Shown here piece after piece: positions 59,346-64,000 of a DNA stretch of 64,000 nt. The translations under genes and the position numbers were made by a program. Positions within the stretch are counted from its first letter, which is position 1; each line of letters begins with the position of its first letter. Source of the DNA: Manis javanica (lineage: Eukaryota > Chordata > Mammalia > Pholidota > Manidae); NCBI RefSeq assembly GCF_040802235.1, contig NC_133174.1:106025647-106089646 (forward strand). Reading direction: 5' to 3'. The notes beneath the pieces are model-generated. The model did not search any database. It worked only from the letters and a program-made list of their open reading frames with translations, and was not told the DNA's origin.

Positions 59346-59509
59346 TGGAATCTCCTAGGACTTGCAGACCTAAGAAAATCCAAAGCAGGGACCAAGTGGC
59401 AGCAGCCCATGTCACAAATGATTCTGGACCCTTTTCTATTCATCCGTGTGTCAGAGAGATAGTCACAATGTGAACAAAAGTGATTAAAAGATTGTCAAAA
59501 AATTAAAAT

Positions 59510-61420
59510 TCGAAGTAATCCTCATAAATTGATTAGTGCTAATAAACAAATTAACCAAGTTGAGAGAGACGCAAGATCAACACATGTAAATCAGTTGCAT
59601 TTCTATGTACTGGGATTGAACAATCCAAAAAAGGCAGTTAAGAAAACACACCCATTCACAATAGCATCAAAAGGAATAAAATACTTGCAAATAAATTTAA
59701 TCAAGGAGGTGCAAGACTTGCACACTGTAAACTACAAAACATCACTGAGAGGAATTAAAGACCTAATTTAAAGACCTAAATTGAAGAAATATATGGAAAG
59801 ACAGTCCATGTTCATGTATTGGAAAATCTAACGCTAAAATGTGACACTCCACAGTGATCTACACATACAATGAAATCCCTAGCAAAATCCCAACGTGCGT
59901 CGAGAAGATATGGAAAAACTGATTGTAAAATCCATATGGAATTGCAAGGGACCCCAAATAGCCAAAACAATCTTGGGAAAGAAGACCAAATTGGTGGGCT
60001 CACACTTCCTGATTTCAAACCCTATTGCAGAGCTACAGTCATCAGAGCAGTGTAGTACTGGTGTAAGAACAGACATACATAGATCAGTGGAATAAAACAG
60101 AGCATCCAGAAATAAATCCACAGATGGCTAGTTGATTTACAACAAGGATGACAAGACCATTAAACGGAGGAAAGTCTTTGCAACAAATGGGGCTGGAATA
60201 ACTGGATAGCGATTTGCAAAAGAATGGACTTAGACCCTTGCCTCACAGCATATATGCAAATTAACTCAAAAGGGATCAAAGGCCTAAATATAAGAGCTAA
60301 AACATTTAGAAGAAAACATAAGGATAAGTGCTCATGTTCTTATATTTGGTTCCTTAGGTATGACACTAAAAGCACAAGTACCAAAAGAAAAAAATCAATA
60401 AATTGGACTTCACCAAAATTTTAAAAATTTCCTTCAGTTCTGTTCTCTTGCTAGAGTTTAAAGACAACCAACCAAATGGAGAAAACATCTATAAATCATG
60501 TATCTGATAAGGATCTGGCATCTGGAATATATAAAGAACTCTTACAGCTCAACAAAATAAACCCAAACAACTCAATTTAAAAGGGTGCAGAGGACTTGAA
60601 CAGACATTTCTCCAAAGAAAATATGGCCAAAGAGCACATGCAAAGATGCTTTAATATCATTAGTCACTAGGAAAGTGCAAATCAAAACCACAGTGAGATG
60701 CCACTTCACACCTACCAGAATGACAACGTTTTCTAAAAGTAGAAAACAACAAATGTTGGCCAGGATGTGGAGATACTGGAACCCTCATACATAGCTGGTG
60801 GGAATGTAAAAGGGAGTAGCTGCTGGGGAAAACAGTTTGGTGGTTCCTCAGAGAGCTAAACATAGAATTACCATATGACCCAGCAATTCCACTCCCAGGT
60901 ATACACCCAAAAGAATTGAAAACAGGTGCTCAAACAAAGACTTGTATATGAATGTCCACAGCAGCACTTTTCACAATAGCCAATAGGTGGATAGGACCCA
61001 AATGCCCATCAATGGACGAATAGTTAAGCCAATGATGGTACATCCTACAATGGAGTATTATTCAGCCATTAGAAAGGATTGGAGTACTGATATGTGCTAC
61101 AATGCAGATGAACTTCAAAAACATTTTTTTAAGTGAAAGGCAGACCCAAAAGGCCACAGAGTACTTGATTATATGTGTATGAAGTACCCAGAATAGGCAA
61201 ATCCAGCAGTAGAAAGCGGATTAGTGGTTGCCAAGGGCTGAGAGGTGGTAGGAATAATGAGTGATTCCTTAATGGGTATGGGGATTCTGTCTGTGGGAAC
61301 CAAAACTGTTTCTGGAACTAGGTAGTAGTGATGGTTGCACAACACTGTGAATGTACCTAAGGCCACTGAACGTTACGTTATATGTATCTTACAACAGTGA
61401 AAAGCGCTATCTAATTCAAT
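59510..61420 (+). mobile_element. Old L1 fragment (RT to 3'UTR)
   Basis: Diverged ORF2 from the RT thumb region (59529-59771, FTIASKGIKYLQINLIKEVQ) through the C-terminal domain and 3'UTR (ending near cttacaacagtgaaa). It has many stops and frameshifts, so it is an ancient subfamily. Confidence 0.82.
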
Positions 61421-62285
61421 CCTTCCACCAACTCAGATTCTGTCCTAATTCATCCTACTTAGTGGTATCCTGCAGAAAATACTTGGTCATAGCCTAAATC
61501 CATAAACCAGTGAGCATCGGTAGCCACCCACCACCAGCCTGTGCTTTAACTTTGGTGCTAACCTAATTGCTTTCGTTTTTGGCTGACATACCTAACTGAA
61601 GGCCGCTTCCCTCCATAGGATCTTTTAACATCAAAACAGAGCTTTGTGCTCACTGGCTAATTATCTTCATTATCAACTGCTTTTGTTTAATTTTTAGTTC
61701 CCAAGGTTAATTGTTCCAGTCTGTGCTTTACTCTAAAAGCCCTCTCAGTATTCAACAGCAACCCATCAGATTAACCACACATTAGTTTGAGAATGGACGT
61801 GTTATTCTGGGGGACAATCTACTAGTTTTCCAGTTGCTGATGGGTGTTATTTGGTTGACAAACCTACATGTACGAAATACACATACATGCCCTCTCATGT
61901 GTCAAGTCATTTTTCATGTGGGTAGGTGTCTAGCCAACGATACTACACACCTTAACTTGTGCTCAAGCAGAGACCTTTGAGATTTTGGCGTTTGAAACTG
62001 CAGAGGCTTTATTCCCATGAAAATCTCTGCTCTTTTCTTCCTGAAATAACGGAAAACATCTGCAGATGACTATTTTTTTGTGAAATACCCTCTTCTATGG
62101 TTTATAAATGAAATTGCTCATTATTCGGTGTGTAAAATGGGACACAGCCTGTAAACTGCTATGCAAATCAAAAGGCAAGAATGGCAGGTCCTTCCCCTAT
62201 TATGGAGCGATATCAGGAGAAAAAGAGAGTGCGAAAAGAAATTACACCTCTAACCTGTGCCACTTAGGACGCAGCTAACACTCAC
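61421..62285. other. Presumed intron, nothing recognised
   Basis: No coding or repeat signal could be supported. Confidence 0.4.
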
Positions 62286-62442
62286 CTTCTTCACAGTTGA
62301 GAACTTGTGTGGTGAAGCCTTCTTTTGTGGGCTCTTCCGTGACTTAATCACCAATTGAGAGTTCTTCAAAATCCTTGGAGACTGAATCAGATCAGATACG
62401 AGGTGGGCTGATGCTAGGTGGGCGTGGGCGCCATGGTGGGAT
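62286..62442 (-). pseudogene. Candidate upstream exon of KIAA1210-like gene
   Basis: 157 bp with a strong acceptor (ctgtccttctccttgacag) and donor (AAG/gtgagt). One frame is open throughout (52 codons, SRKSPQKKASPHKFSTVKK at its end). The frame giving SKDFEELSIGD, which looks more like an acidic DUF4592-type segment, has TGA and TAA stops. Splice signals support an exon; its identity is uncertain. Confidence 0.45.
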
Positions 62443-64000
62443 CTGTCAAGGAGAAGGACAGAAGGAAAATGTTAAAACTCGTGTGCTTTCCTCCAAATTA
62501 CTGGTGTTCTCTTGTTGCTTTAATGGTCGAAGGACTAGGAATCCGAAGTGAAAAAATCTGAAGGGAGGAAAGACTCTCCTACCTCCCTGCCTTCCCTTCT
62601 AGTACTTACTCAAACCAAAGACCAACAGCCTTGTTTCACACTTTGGGCTGCTGCACACCTTTGCCAATCCCCAAAGACAGAAACTTCAGATTGTTTGTTT
62701 GATTAGAGCCAGGTTTCTGGTGTTACTCCCTGCTGGTGTTAACTATATGTCTTCCTTGAGTCTGATCTTTATTTTGATTTTGGCTCTGCCTTTAAAAGTC
62801 CAGTTCTAGCGGGGCTGGGGGGAGTCTTTGGGTTCTGATCTGGGTGTGGCATCCAAAGTACAATCCTTGCTCCTGTCATTACAGGAATTGGCTGGATCAG
62901 GTCTTGTCTAACCAACTGTGCTGGTTGCTTATCTTAATCCTGTTCAGACCGATTTTCTTGGATTTTTAGAAAATCTGCAGAACTAGTCCTGGTTAGAACT
63001 GCTTTACTAGTCCTGAAGGGATGAAACTGATCATCTGCATTTTCCTTCAGCTTCAGTAGACTAATTTAGTTCATTCCCGTGGGAAGCTCATGGTACACTT
63101 GAATTTGAGGCACTAGTCCCTGCCCTGGTCCTCTTGGTGAAGATCAGAATCCCTGATTTGATCTTTAACTAGTACTAGTTAACCATCTACAATCTGCCAC
63201 CTCATTCTTGGCACTGGGCCTACAGCACTGAACAAAACAAAGTCCGTGCTGTCATGGAGCTCACGTGTTTGCTCCTGTCATAGGCTCTGCTCCTCCTCAG
63301 GACAGATGGCCTTCAAACTCTCAGAGCCAACAACCAGAGGCCGCAATGAGGATTTGCCAAGGTTCTGCCCCTGGGGTACCCCTGGCCAGTGTCTAAGGAG
63401 CCCCCTTAGTACTACCAAGCACCACTGGAGGCTCTTGAGAAGAGGCCCTGGGGATTCAGCATCCCCAAAGCCAATTCTAATACTAATAGCTACAGTACTG
63501 CCAACTGAGTGACTGAAGGCTTCACTCTGTTTTAATCTGTATTATGTCCTTCCTCATGCTACCTTTGGGTTTAGTTTGCTCTTCTCTTTCTAGTTCCCTA
63601 TGGTGGAGAGTTAGGTGATTGATTTGAAATCTTTCTCCCTGCCAAGCAGGGAGTGCTCTCCATAGATACATTTCATTTGGACCTTACAGCAATTCGTTGA
63701 AGCATTTGATCTTGGGGTCTACATGTCACAGAGGGGAGAAACTGTGTCTGACAGGTGACATGACTGTCCCTAATTGTCACAGTGACAGAGCAAGCATTGG
63801 AAAGGTCTGCTTGTCCTTATAGCCTATGTGCTTTTTAAGTATTTCTCTCCTCACGTAAGCACCTCATCAACAACCTGTTCTTTAATCCTCACCTCACCTC
63901 TCTGCTCTCTCAGTAAAACATGTCGGGGTGAAGAAATAACAGATTTGGAGTCTGAAGACTGTTAGACTATCTCTTAGGAAGGGGTCCCAGGTACCTTCAG
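62443..64000. other. Unassigned; MIR-like patch near the right edge
   Basis: About 63690-63840 resembles a diverged MIR (a 'cacagaggggagaaactgtg' block followed by 'cacagtgacagagcaagc'). About 63205-63262 resembles another ancient repeat ('cctacagcactgaacaaaac'). The rest is unassigned. Confidence 0.4.

Overview
The window is eukaryotic nuclear DNA from a placental mammal. It has multi-exon gene remnants with GT/AG splice sites, ancient MIR SINEs, and LINE-1 (L1) copies of several ages that fill roughly half of the 64 kb. I see no Alu, B1/B2, bovine (BovB) or carnivore tRNA-Lys SINE. The young L1 tails, and the ERV LTR that ends the youngest insertions, resemble repeats I associate with pangolins (Pholidota). 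That species call is recall-based inference of moderate confidence. A KIAA1210-like gene remnant (Xq24 in human) and the very high L1 load suggest the X chromosome. I find no intact host protein-coding gene.

Layout. (1) 1-8 kb: a minus-strand, intron-containing remnant of an SYCP3/FAM9/XLR (Cor1) family gene. Five exons keep correct splice sites and phases but carry two in-frame stops and a +1 frameshift. (2) 9.4-13.65 kb: a 5'-truncated plus-strand L1, directly followed by the only CpG-rich stretch of the window (13.68-14.4 kb). (3) 14.6-21.3 kb: antisense old L1 sequence carrying two younger L1 insertions, each bounded by a recognisable target-site duplication (TSD). (4) 21.3-23.8 kb: mostly unique sequence with MIR fragments. 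(5) 23.8-38.1 kb: a full-length antisense L1 with a 15-bp TSD. A second insertion with its own 16-bp TSD splits its ORF2. That insertion is a full-length L1 with an open ORF1, followed by an internal poly(A), about 1.8 kb of endogenous-retrovirus (ERV) env+LTR sequence and a second poly(A). (6) 39.0-45.1 kb: a plus-strand L1 whose 3'UTR is fused directly to the same ERV env+LTR segment, again ending in poly(A) at the LTR polyadenylation site. (7) 45.9-47.3 kb: old L1. (8) 48.6-50.8 kb: microsatellites. (9) 52.2-62.4 kb: a broken minus-strand KIAA1210-like gene interrupted by a solo LTR (57.9-58.3 kb, 5-bp TSD) and old and young L1 pieces (58.4-61.4 kb).

The most interesting signal is the recurrent L1-plus-ERV composite. 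Two copies in one window have L1 upstream and an env transmembrane fragment plus U3-R of one LTR family downstream, in the same orientation, with terminal poly(A) just after the LTR AATAAA. One copy is bracketed by a single TSD around L1 and ERV together, so both moved in one L1-type event (a 3' transduction). The second has a shortened junction, as if a lineage of such composites has kept moving and been trimmed. Other points of note are tandem 5'UTR repeat units present in the younger full-length L1 but seen only once in the older one, a tandem duplication in the ORF1p coiled coil, and the apparent loss of two testis/germline-type genes in the same interval.
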